Source of the DNA: Candidatus Omnitrophota bacterium
GTDB taxonomy: Bacteria > Omnitrophota > Gorgyraeia > B26-G9
Length of the DNA stretch: 20,748 nucleotides
Reading direction: 5' to 3'
NCBI GenBank assembly: GCA_028718845.1
Contig: JAQULA010000008.1
Span: 1-20,748, forward strand
Below are positions 13,198 through 20,607 of this stretch, piece after piece. The notes under the pieces are model-generated. The model searched no databases, was not told the DNA's origin, and was given only the letters and a program-made list of their open reading frames with translations. Positions within the stretch are counted from its first letter, which is position 1; every line of letters begins with the position of its first letter. The position numbers and the translations under genes were made by a program.

Positions 13198-15351
13198 ATG
13201 GATACAAAGGCTATTTTTTCCTCACTTCCGGAAAACCTGCGGACAATCCTTAAAGATACCGGCATCAACGACCTCTATCCTCCCCAGGCCGAGGCCGTGC
13301 ACAAAGGATTACTCACGGACAAAAACATGCTTTTATCCATGCCCACGGCCTCGGGAAAAACCCTGATGGCCGAGCTGGTTATGCTCAAAACGATTTTTTC
13401 CAAAAAAGGCAACTGCCTGTACATTGTTCCGCTGCGGGCCCTGGCATCGGAAAAATACGATGATTTTAAGGAGAAATACGCCGCGCTGGGGATCACCGTA
13501 GGCATTGCCACCGGTGATTTCGACGGCTTCGACGGTTCCCTCACCCAAAACGATATCATGATTGCCACGGCGGAAAAAATCGATTCTTTACTGCGCCAAA
13601 AACCGGCGTGGTTATGTTCCCGGCTGGCCTGCGTCGTGGTCGATGAAATCCATTATATCGGCGACCCCCACCGCGGCCCGACATTAGAAACCGTGATCAC
13701 CCGGCTTCTAAGCATGAATTCACAGTTAAAGCTGATCGGCTTAAGCGCGACCATCGCCAACGCACCCGCCCTGGCGGGCTGGCTGGATGCCAATCTGGTT
13801 ACCAGCACCTGGCGGCCGGTAGTACTAAAAGAAGGCGTATATTGCCAGGGGAAAGTAAAATTCGCCGACGGCTCGGAACGGGAAATCCCCCTGAACGACA
13901 GCGATGACGATATTGCCGCCCTGGTCGTTGACTGTATCCGGGAAAAAGGCCAGGCCCTGGTTTTTGTCAACACGCGTAAATCCGCTCAGGCGGAAGCGCG
14001 GCGCGTGGCCAAAGAACTGCGCCCCCTGCTTACGGATGATGAACGCATTGCTCTGCGCAAACTCGCCGTGGAAATCGACAGCGCCGGGCAGGAAACCACC
14101 AAGCTCAGCAAACAGCTCAGCGAATGCCTGACAAACGGGGTGGTTTTTCATCATGCCGGGCTGGACCTTAACCAGCGTAAACTTATCGAAGATAATTTCC
14201 GTAAAAATATTATCAAGGCTATCTGCGCCACCCCGACTTTGGCCGTGGGGGTCAACCTGCCTTCCCGGCGCACGATCATTCGCGGCTTATACCGTTATGT
14301 ATCCGGCTCGGGCATGAAGCCGGTGAGCGTTATGGAATACAAACAAATGAGCGGACGCGCCGGCCGTCCCAAATATGACCCTTACGGAGAGGCGATCATC
14401 GTTTCCAAGACCAAAATGGAACAAGGCGACATGTTCAACAATTTCATTTTTGCCGATACCGAACCGATACACTCCCATCTGGGCAATGAAAGCGCCTTGC
14501 GCGTGCACCTGCTGGCCTCTATTGTCACCGGGTTTATCACCAGCATCGACGGCGCGTTTTCTTTCATTAAAAAAACATTTTTCTCCTATCAGGAAAAATA
14601 CTACGACCTCACCGATATGGTCCTGGAGATAATTGAATTTCTGGAACGCGAAGACATGATCCAGCGCAAGGATGACAACCTCCTGGCCACCGCCTTCGGA
14701 ACGCGGATAAGCCGCCTGTATATCGACCCGATCAGCGCGGTGATCATTCGCGACTGTCTGAAAGACCTTACCGTTCAGCTACAGCCGCTTATGCTGCTCT
14801 ATCTGACCTGTTCCGTGCCGGACATGATCACTCTGGCGTTAAGCAAGACGGATATCGATAAAGTCATGCCTTTTGCCGACGCCAATAAAGAATACTTCGA
14901 CCTGCCTCTGCCGCTGTCGGAAGATTACAGTTCACATCTGGCAAAAATAAAAACCGTCTGGCTGCTCTGCCGCTGGATGGAAGAAGAAAAAGAAGAACTG
15001 CTCTGTGATTTCTTTGGCATCGGACCGGGAGATGTCCACCGTTTTGTGGAAACCGCGGAATGGCTGCTCTATTCCAGCGTTGAACTGGCGAAATTATTCA
15101 AAATCCCGAATACCAAACCGCTGAACGACCTTCGCACGCGCATGCGTTACGGGGTCAAAGCCGAACTCGTCGAACTGGTAAATTTACGCGGGGTCGGAAG
15201 ACTGCGCGCCAGAAATCTGTTCAATAGCGGCTGCAAAACTATTCCGCAAATACAGGCCGCTTCCCTGGAAAAACTGCAGTCGGTACCGATGATCGGTAAA
15301 GAAATCGCCGCCGCGATCAAGAAACAGGTCGAAGAAACCCATACCACGTAA
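13198..15351 (+). CDS. Ski2-like superfamily 2 helicase, Hel308 type
   Basis: A 717-residue helicase, the usual length of Hel308 (archaeal) and HELQ/Mus308 helicases that remodel stalled replication forks in the 3'-5' direction. Motifs in order: Q-motif YPPQ (Gln30), Walker A PTASGKT (49-55), motif II DEIH (149-152), motif III GLSAT (181-185), motif IV ALVFVNTRK, motif V ATPTLAVGVNLP, motif VI QMSGRAGRP. A winged-helix and ratchet region follows, and the C-terminus has a helix-hairpin-helix stretch (LRGVGRLRARNLFNSG, then VPMIGKEIAAAI). ATG13198 has no evident ribosome site; 94 bases separate it from the DUF4254-like gene. Hel308 is mainly archaeal, so past transfer is plausible, though base use matches the neighbours. 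Confidence 0.88.
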   Translation: MDTKAIFSSLPENLRTILKDTGINDLYPPQAEAVHKGLLTDKNMLLSMPTASGKTLMAELVMLKTIFSKKGNCLYIVPLRALASEKYDDFKEKYAALGITVGIATGDFDGFDGSLTQNDIMIATAEKIDSLLRQKPAWLCSRLACVVVDEIHYIGDPHRGPTLETVITRLLSMNSQLKLIGLSATIANAPALAGWLDANLVTSTWRPVVLKEGVYCQGKVKFADGSEREIPLNDSDDDIAALVVDCIREKGQALVFVNTRKSAQAEARRVAKELRPLLTDDERIALRKLAVEIDSAGQETTKLSKQLSECLTNGVVFHHAGLDLNQRKLIEDNFRKNIIKAICATPTLAVGVNLPSRRTIIRGLYRYVSGSGMKPVSVMEYKQMSGRAGRPKYDPYGEAIIVSKTKMEQGDMFNNFIFADTEPIHSHLGNESALRVHLLASIVTGFITSIDGAFSFIKKTFFSYQEKYYDLTDMVLEIIEFLEREDMIQRKDDNLLATAFGTRISRLYIDPISAVIIRDCLKDLTVQLQPLMLLYLTCSVPDMITLALSKTDIDKVMPFADANKEYFDLPLPLSEDYSSHLAKIKTVWLLCRWMEEEKEELLCDFFGIGPGDVHRFVETAEWLLYSSVELAKLFKIPNTKPLNDLRTRMRYGVKAELVELVNLRGVGRLRARNLFNSGCKTIPQIQAASLEKLQSVPMIGKEIAAAIKKQVEETHTT

Positions 15352-15396
15352 AACGTCCCGCGTCGCGCGTATTGAGCATCGCGACTACGTTTTTCA
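15350..15396 (+). terminator. Possible terminator of the helicase gene
   Basis: AAAACGT (15350-15356) pairs with ACGTTTT (15387-15393), and an inner TCGCG/CGCGA (15363-15367 and 15380-15384) extends the stem around an asymmetric internal loop. It ends in a run of five T. It overlaps the helicase stop codon. Confidence 0.4.
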
Positions 15397-15405
15397 CCCG
15401 GCAAT

Positions 15406-15484
15406 CATAACTTGTCACTGCTTTTAACCATGGTCGGTGGTCCATGGTCAGTTTTTTCTTCCCTCTTCCGTCTTTCTTCTTCCC
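15406..15484 (+). repeat. Mosaic of degenerate 7-bp repeats between helicase and quinone reductase
   Basis: Several heptamer families in a row: CTTGTCA (15411-15417), CTTTTAA (15421-15427), CATGGTC GGTGGTC and again CATGGTC (15429-15449), then TTCTTCC CTCTTCC (15456-15469) and GTCTTTC TTCTTCC (15470-15483). The tract reaches the stop codon of the reductase at 15485. Confidence 0.75.
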
Positions 15485-16057
15485 TCAAATTGCCAGAGTA
15501 TCAATCTCAGCGAGCATCTTTTCCCTGGCTTCGCCGGTTATCGACGGCACGGCAAAAAAGAATTTATGGAGAACAACCTTCATCGAGCAGAATTCATAAA
15601 TACCGTTTTTAAAAACCTTACTCACCGCGTCCTTAAACCCATTTTTCAGGTAACTATCCTCGGTCCCGCCGGTGGTATTGAGAATAACCACCTTTTTATC
15701 GGACAGCAGTCCCTTAACCCCCGAGGCACCTACTTCATAGGCGAAACCGTACGAAAACACCCGGTCAATATAACCTTTTAGTACCGCCGGCATTCCAAAC
15801 CACCAGATCGGATGAATGAAAATAAGCACATCCGCTTCTTTAATACACTGCTGTTCCCTGGCGATATCCTCCGGAGCTTTCTTCTGCTGGAATATTTCAA
15901 AGTCCGCCCCGCCTAAAACCGGGTTCCATTTGGTCACATACAGGTCACGCACGCTGTATTGCTTTTTCTGCCTCTTTAACAAGGCTTCTACCCGTTCTCT
16001 TATCGCGTGGTTGAAACTCTTGGGGTTGGGGTGCGCGTAAATAATCAAATATTTCAT
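15485..16057 (-). CDS. Flavodoxin-fold NAD(P)H:quinone oxidoreductase
   Basis: A 190-residue FMN or FAD enzyme of the MdaB/KefF/YwqN-like group that transfers two electrons from NAD(P)H to quinones in the cytosol. The flavin phosphate site is YAHPNPKSFNHAI, and the central motif HPIWWFGMPAVLKGYIDRVFS is the family hallmark, followed by NTTGG. ATG16057 has AGGAG seven bases upstream; GTG16063 would sit against the ribosome site and is unlikely. It stands alone between a repeat tract and a strong terminator, so it probably has its own promoter in 16058-16093. Physiological substrate unknown. Confidence 0.9.
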   Translation of the reverse strand: MKYLIIYAHPNPKSFNHAIRERVEALLKRQKKQYSVRDLYVTKWNPVLGGADFEIFQQKKAPEDIAREQQCIKEADVLIFIHPIWWFGMPAVLKGYIDRVFSYGFAYEVGASGVKGLLSDKKVVILNTTGGTEDSYLKNGFKDAVSKVFKNGIYEFCSMKVVLHKFFFAVPSITGEAREKMLAEIDTLAI

Positions 16058-16093
16058 ACTCACTCTCCTTTCATATATTTTTGAATTCCAAGC

Positions 16094-16125
16094 AAAAAGC
16101 CACGGAATACCTTCCGTGGCTTTTT
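16094..16125 (-). terminator. Strong bidirectional intrinsic terminator
   Basis: A perfect 14-bp stem (16094-16107 and 16112-16125) with loop TACC, flanked by A and T runs so that it works on both strands. It separates the ankyrin lipoprotein operon from the quinone reductase. Confidence 0.92.
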
Positions 16126-16133
16126 ACTGTCCG

Positions 16134-16182
16134 TTTTTCGTGTTTTGAGTATTTTGTTTTTCTTTTTACTTTTGCCTTTTTA
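16134..16182 (+). repeat. T-rich degenerate 7-bp repeat tract
   Basis: Seven in-register heptamers: TTTTTCG TGTTTTG (16134-16147), AGTATTT TGTTTTT (16148-16161), CTTTTTA CTTTTGC (16162-16175), CTTTTTA. The stretch TTTCGTG...GTATTT matches the tract at 20564-20580 with a few changes. Confidence 0.7.
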
Positions 16183-16184
16183 CC

Positions 16185-16257
16185 CGCCGGTGATTCGGCG
16201 AGGCTCGCCGCAGGATGCCTCAGAATTGAGCTTGGCGGCTTTTACCTTAGCGAAGCG
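16185..16257. repeat. REP-like palindromic block beyond the ankyrin gene
   Basis: CGGCGAG G CTCGCCG (16196-16210) is a perfect palindrome with 7-bp arms. CGCCG at 16185-16189 can compete for pairing with CGGCG. The block then holds copy 2 of the dispersed repeat AATTGAGCTTGGCG (16224-16237). Located between the ankyrin gene stop and the terminator. Confidence 0.55.
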
Positions 16258-16260
16258 TTC

Positions 16261-18090
16261 TTACTTCCCCGCGTCCCGTTTATATTCAATCTTATAAATC
16301 ATATCTTTTACCGCCTGCAGGTCGGGGGAGTTCGGCATTAATTCCACATATTTACGCAAACTCGCAATCGCGTCATTATATAACCCGGCTTTATCCTGAA
16401 TTACCCCTAAATTGTAATAGGTATCCGGAAATTCCGGAGCCAGATCCCGGGCGATCTGGTATTCGGCAATCGCTTTCTGATAATCCGCAGCCGACTGCGC
16501 CGATTCAACCGCGGCCTGAGCCCGGAGCAATTGGCGCCGGAGAGCTATCGGCTTAAGCAAAGCGGTTATTTCCGGGAAGTTCAGTTTTTCGTAATGCGCG
16601 TTCTTCCCTTCCGACAGCAAAACCGTCCAGTTATCCGGTTCAACCCCGCGATCGACAATGCTCTTGACCAAATCCAGGTCCCCGGTAATAACCGCGTACA
16701 TCAGCGTGGAATATCCATTCACATCCTTGATACTCAGATCCGTTGTTTTCGGCATCAAATATCTCGCCACTTCCAGGTTAATCATTGTGCCGAGGGCCGT
16801 CATCAGCGGAGTGCAGTTGCCGGAATTGCGGGCGTTAACGTCGGCGCCGCGCTCAACCAGTAATGTCGCCATATCCATATACCCGGCGCCCGCCGCGTAA
16901 TGCAGCGCGGTCATGCCCTGGTCATTTTTAAGATTCACGTCCGCGCCGTGATCGATCAGCAATTGCGCGAAATCCGTCAAGTTGCGGCTGGAAGCAAGCA
17001 AAAGCGGGCTAAACCCATAGTCATTAATTAAATTAGGGTTCGCTTTTTTATCCAAAAACATCAACGCGATATCCCTGCCGTACTTATTGACCGTATAATT
17101 CAGCAGGGTGGAATTCTTCCGGTAACGCGCGTTAATATCGACACCTTTGGCATTCAATAATTCCGCGACCTTATCTTTATCGCAAAACAGCACCGCCAGA
17201 AGCAAGTCATCTTTTTTCTTTTTTCCGGTATATACCGGCTTTATCCCGGCTTTACCGAATACCGCCAGGACCTCGGCCTGCTCATCTTTGGCCGCGTGCA
17301 TTTGCGGCGTCCACCCGTCTTTATCCTTTACCGTCGTATCCGCGCCATTTTCCAACAGCATTTCCACGACATCCGGCCAGTTGTTATTGACCGCGGTCAT
17401 CAGCAGGGTTGTACCGGTTTTATCCTTGGCATTGGGATTGGCCCCTTCATCAAGCAAAGATTTTATCTTTTCCCGGTCGCCGGTAGACACCGCCAAAATA
17501 ATATCCTTATTTTTATCTCCAAAATACGCGATATCGACGCCGGCTTTTTTCAGCATTCCCATCACTTCGATCTTTTCGTATTTTTTGGCAAAGTCGGCAG
17601 CCGTCAATCCGCGGCTTTCCCTGGCATTGACATCCGGGTGCGCGGCTAAGATCATCCCCACGATTTCCGGCGTGCTGTAAACCACGGCATAATGCAACGC
17701 GGTAAACTTATTCCAGGTATTGACGATATTCACGTCGGCGCCTCTTTGCAGCAGCAATTCGGCGGCTTCCTGATGTTTATTAAACAAAGCAAACATCAGC
17801 GGGGTCATGCCCGACCCTTCCTGCGCATTCATATTTGCCCCGCCATTCAATAAAACTTTCATCATTTCAACGTTACCCAAAGCCGCGGCATAATGCAGTC
17901 CGGTTTGGTTAGCCATCCCGCCGTTAAGATTGACATTATACCCGCTATTGACCATCCACTGTACGGTGCTAAGGTCATTGTTTGCCGCCGCCCCCGGGAT
18001 ATCAGAGGTAACCGTCGCACACCCCGAAACAAAAAACAAGCAGGCGGTAATTATCGCGTAAAAACATTTTTTCTCCATCCGATCGCTCAT
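16261..18090 (-). CDS. Ankyrin-repeat lipoprotein with C-terminal TPR
   Basis: A 609-residue exported protein. Residues 1-24 are a lipoprotein signal ending in FFVSGC, with Cys24 the likely lipidated residue; the next residues are Ala-Thr rather than Asp, so outer membrane placement is expected. From about residue 37 to 510 there are roughly a dozen ankyrin repeats with the pattern TALHYAA...LL..GADVN, some degenerate (two lack the TPL core and read IAYFGDKNKDIILAV or VYTGKKKKDDLLLAV). About residues 535-600 form a TPR-like helical pair (DTYYNLGVIQDKAGLYNDAI). AAGGAG five bases before ATG18090 sets the start. It follows the propeller-like gene by 23 bases and is last in the operon. Probably a periplasmic binding scaffold; partner unknown. 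Confidence 0.88.
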   Translation of the reverse strand: MSDRMEKKCFYAIITACLFFVSGCATVTSDIPGAAANNDLSTVQWMVNSGYNVNLNGGMANQTGLHYAAALGNVEMMKVLLNGGANMNAQEGSGMTPLMFALFNKHQEAAELLLQRGADVNIVNTWNKFTALHYAVVYSTPEIVGMILAAHPDVNARESRGLTAADFAKKYEKIEVMGMLKKAGVDIAYFGDKNKDIILAVSTGDREKIKSLLDEGANPNAKDKTGTTLLMTAVNNNWPDVVEMLLENGADTTVKDKDGWTPQMHAAKDEQAEVLAVFGKAGIKPVYTGKKKKDDLLLAVLFCDKDKVAELLNAKGVDINARYRKNSTLLNYTVNKYGRDIALMFLDKKANPNLINDYGFSPLLLASSRNLTDFAQLLIDHGADVNLKNDQGMTALHYAAGAGYMDMATLLVERGADVNARNSGNCTPLMTALGTMINLEVARYLMPKTTDLSIKDVNGYSTLMYAVITGDLDLVKSIVDRGVEPDNWTVLLSEGKNAHYEKLNFPEITALLKPIALRRQLLRAQAAVESAQSAADYQKAIAEYQIARDLAPEFPDTYYNLGVIQDKAGLYNDAIASLRKYVELMPNSPDLQAVKDMIYKIEYKRDAGK

Positions 18091-18113
18091 AACTGCTCCT
18101 TTCGCGAAACCAT

Positions 18114-19058
18114 TTATTTTCGGGTTATAAATTTATCCATATTCGTCAATTTCAAAACACCCAGGTTATCCGGCAGAAAAACCAGCAAATCGTTCTTTTG
18201 CTGCGCTATGCGCACCGACGGATATTTCAGGAATTCCATAACCATCTTGCTCTTGATCAGTCCGGCCCCGCTGCCGGTCGCGTAAACGATACTGCCGTCC
18301 GGAACAGCGGCCAGTCCGGTAACCGCTTCGCGGGGATGTACCAGCACAAGCACCGGCTCTTTTTGTCCGGAAACTATTTTAAATACCCGGCGCCCCGCGG
18401 CAACATACACCTCGCCGCCCACGGCGGCAACCGCGGAAATCTTATCACTGGAAAGGAAAACTTTGCCCCAGCCTTTTAAGTTTTTTTCCCCTTTATGATA
18501 CGCCTTATTCCCCTCATAAAGCAATTCATACACCGCGTACGCATTCATTGCCGGGTCATATCCGTATATATACACACTGCCCCGGTTATTGGAGACGATT
18601 CCGCATTGCTTCAACGGCAAAGAACACAGCGGCTGAAAGGGGAAAACCGGAATCCCCTTTTCCTGAGCTAATGTCCCATTATTATCTATCGGCGGAATAA
18701 ACCCCAGGGATGTTTCGGTAACGATACATAAAGCGCCGTCATCAAGAAAAACAAAATCCCGTACCGGCTGTCCCAGGGAAAAATTCAAACCGTCACCCAG
18801 ATTTGCCAGATATTTTTGATTATACCCCAGCCACACATTGTTGTTCTGATCGATCCGGAACACAACATCGCGCATCACGGTCTTGCCTATTTCTTCGGCC
18901 GATAACGGCGCGGCAATCCAGTCCATAGTAACCGTCCCGTCTTTGGGAAGCACTACGGTAAGATTTTTCGGAAAGGGGACCTCTCCGGAAGCATCCTGGC
19001 TGAAAACATTCGATGTTCCCAGCAACAAAAACAACACGGCCATCCAAAAATATTTCAT
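18114..19058 (-). CDS. Exported protein with propeller-like repeats, function unknown
   Basis: A 314-residue protein starting with a signal peptide (MKYFWMAVLFLLLGTSNVFSQ, cleavage near Ser-Gln). The body is beta-rich with repeated segments of the NHL/SMP-type: VRDFVFLDDGALCIVTE, then SAVAAVGGEVYVAAGRRVFKI, then VTGLAAVPDGSIVYATGSG and NDLLVFLPDNLGVLKL. This suggests a beta-propeller sensor or binding domain in the periplasm. ATG19058 follows the upstream stop TAA by one base, with AAGGA five bases before the ATG, so the longer frame to 19085 is rejected. I do not recognise a named family. Confidence 0.8.
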   Translation of the reverse strand: MKYFWMAVLFLLLGTSNVFSQDASGEVPFPKNLTVVLPKDGTVTMDWIAAPLSAEEIGKTVMRDVVFRIDQNNNVWLGYNQKYLANLGDGLNFSLGQPVRDFVFLDDGALCIVTETSLGFIPPIDNNGTLAQEKGIPVFPFQPLCSLPLKQCGIVSNNRGSVYIYGYDPAMNAYAVYELLYEGNKAYHKGEKNLKGWGKVFLSSDKISAVAAVGGEVYVAAGRRVFKIVSGQKEPVLVLVHPREAVTGLAAVPDGSIVYATGSGAGLIKSKMVMEFLKYPSVRIAQQKNDLLVFLPDNLGVLKLTNMDKFITRK

Positions 19059-19059
19059 C

Positions 19060-20385
19060 TTAATCCTTAAATTGCCCGGCTCCAACCCAGTTTAACATCG
19101 ACTGCACGTTCTCATTTCGATTGGAAACCATGGTATTCCAGCGTTCTTTGGCGTCAGCCACCGGAGTAAGGCTTTCCTCGTCCTGCCCCGCCCAATAGCG
19201 CACCATTGCCTGCCGAGTACCGGAACCCACGGCATTTGCCGTGCCGGTAACGATAATCACCTGTTTCGGCTTGAAAATTTTACCCGCCGCATATTCCCCC
19301 ACGGCAATTACTTTATCGGTTGTCGTTTGGGGGGTGTCGATTCCGGCTTTACCCCCGGCCAATAACTCATCATACCCGATGTCACTGCCGCCGAGCGTTT
19401 TCAATACTCCCTTGCCCCCTTCTTCGGTCAACGAAACGGCAACACTGGTTGCCCCGCCTTTTGCCGCGGCAGTAGCGACATCCAGATACGGATCAGTCCA
19501 CTGTTCCCTTTGGGCAAAAGCCCGGCTGTCCACCATCGGATGGTCCCCCAGCTCAGCGGGAGCGGAGTACAATTTCAATTTCAGCCGTTCCCGTTCTTCC
19601 TGGGTCAAATTCGGATTACCGACCGCTTTTTGCCAGGTGGCGTTACGGGTTGCTTCCGATTCCTCTAAAGCGGCAATCTCCGCATCCGTCAACTTATCTT
19701 TTTTCCGCAGTTGATCGATGCGCTTCTGGCATTCCCGTGCCTTGGCCCATTCTGCCTCGGATATGCTGTTCTGCTGACGTAACGATACCGGCATAGTACC
19801 CCAGCCGATATCGACACCACCGCCCGTAGGTTTTGCGTATTCGTTCAAAATACTCTGGTCCGGAGGTGACTTTATCCCGATACCGAAAAACTGCGAGTGA
19901 GTTGCGGTACTGCTGTTATTCTGCCCGGGAGTTTTCAGCGATGAGGACACGGTCGCATTTTGGCGTAAAAATTCCTGGCGTTTCTGCTCTTCTATCTTTC
20001 TTTGTTCTTCCTGCTGTCGCAGAACCTCGGCCGGGTCCGGCCCGGTCGGAGTGGGGGCAAAAAGACTGCTGAACAATCCTTCCATAACGCCGGTCATAAT
20101 CGTGGTTTGGATCATTTGCTCGGTAGTCGGACCGCTGGGATGATGCACTTTAGGGGTTTGCGTCGTGGTTTGAGTTGAAGAACTCGATGAACTCGAACTG
20201 CTTGTTGATGAAGGCACCGGAGTAGGCGCTGGCACATCCGGCACACCGCCCCCAGTACCATAGGCATCGGCAACACCGTCGCCATCGTAATCCACTGAAA
20301 ACGCGAAGCCGAAATTGCTTATCCCCAGGACAATCGCCGCGCAGCTAAAAACAACCGCTATGAAAACCACATTTTTTCTTGTCAC
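19060..20385 (-). CDS. Secreted multidomain protein with Ca-binding-like loop, Ser/Thr linker and coiled coil, function unknown
   Basis: A 441-residue protein with an N-terminal signal (cleavage likely after GFGFA-type residues near 29), followed at once by DYDGDGVAD, an Asp-rich loop as in FG-GAP or thrombospondin type 3 repeats. Then come a Pro/Ser/Thr linker with nine serines in a row (about 60-80), a helical Glu/Gln/Arg coiled coil (EVLRQQEEQRKIEEQKRQEF), a second charged helical part (about 210-275), and an Ala/Gly-rich part (about 295-400) reading AAAKGGATSVAVSL and VIIVTGTANAVGSG. GTG20385 is used, with AAGGGG about seven bases upstream. First gene of the three-gene exported operon, behind a clear promoter. 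Confidence 0.8.
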   Translation of the reverse strand: MTRKNVVFIAVVFSCAAIVLGISNFGFAFSVDYDGDGVADAYGTGGGVPDVPAPTPVPSSTSSSSSSSSSTQTTTQTPKVHHPSGPTTEQMIQTTIMTGVMEGLFSSLFAPTPTGPDPAEVLRQQEEQRKIEEQKRQEFLRQNATVSSSLKTPGQNNSSTATHSQFFGIGIKSPPDQSILNEYAKPTGGGVDIGWGTMPVSLRQQNSISEAEWAKARECQKRIDQLRKKDKLTDAEIAALEESEATRNATWQKAVGNPNLTQEERERLKLKLYSAPAELGDHPMVDSRAFAQREQWTDPYLDVATAAAKGGATSVAVSLTEEGGKGVLKTLGGSDIGYDELLAGGKAGIDTPQTTTDKVIAVGEYAAGKIFKPKQVIIVTGTANAVGSGTRQAMVRYWAGQDEESLTPVADAKERWNTMVSNRNENVQSMLNWVGAGQFKD

Positions 20386-20410
20386 TAGTTTCCCCTTTAC
20401 TTACGACAAG

Positions 20411-20423
20411 CAGTTTAAAACTG
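20411..20423. promoter_or_regulatory. Palindrome just downstream of the promoter, possible operator
   Basis: CAGTTT A AAACTG is a perfect 13-bp palindrome lying a few bases after the expected transcription start and before the GTG start of the secreted protein. Its position would suit a repressor site or a 5' RNA hairpin. Confidence 0.4.
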
Positions 20424-20433
20424 ATGTGGTATT

Positions 20434-20463
20434 ATTATAGCATTGCCTTTAATGATGTTCCAA
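20434..20463 (-). promoter_or_regulatory. Sigma70-type promoter of the exported-protein operon
   Basis: On the minus strand TTGGAA (20463-20458) and a consensus TATAAT (20439-20434) are separated by 18 bases. Transcription would begin near 20427, about 40 bases before the GTG start. Confidence 0.7.
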
Positions 20464-20493
20464 TAATATTATTAAGTATCGCGCTGTACGTAC

Positions 20494-20605
20494 GCGTATT
20501 GAGTCCTGTAACTTGTGACCTTGTAACTTATGATATTCCTTTTACCTTTTTACTTATTCGTTCTTCGTGTCTCGGTATTTGCGCTTTCCCTGTGGACCGT
20601 GGATT
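20494..20605 (+). repeat. 112-bp mosaic of degenerate 7-bp repeats
   Basis: Sixteen consecutive heptamers in one register, passing through several families: GCGTATT GAGTCCT (20494-20507), GTAACTT GTGACCT (20508-20521), TTCCTTT TACCTTT (20536-20549), TTCGTTC TTCGTGT (20557-20570) and GTGGACC GTGGATT (20592-20605). It ends two bases before the stop codon of the gene at 20608. CGCGTATTGAG (20493-20503) is also found at 15366-15376. Confidence 0.75.
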
Positions 20606-20607
20606 AA

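Noticed and set aside
17147..17680. 177-codon open frame on the plus strand
   Set aside because: It is the antisense image of ankyrin repeats; the Ser/Leu-rich product has no independent support.
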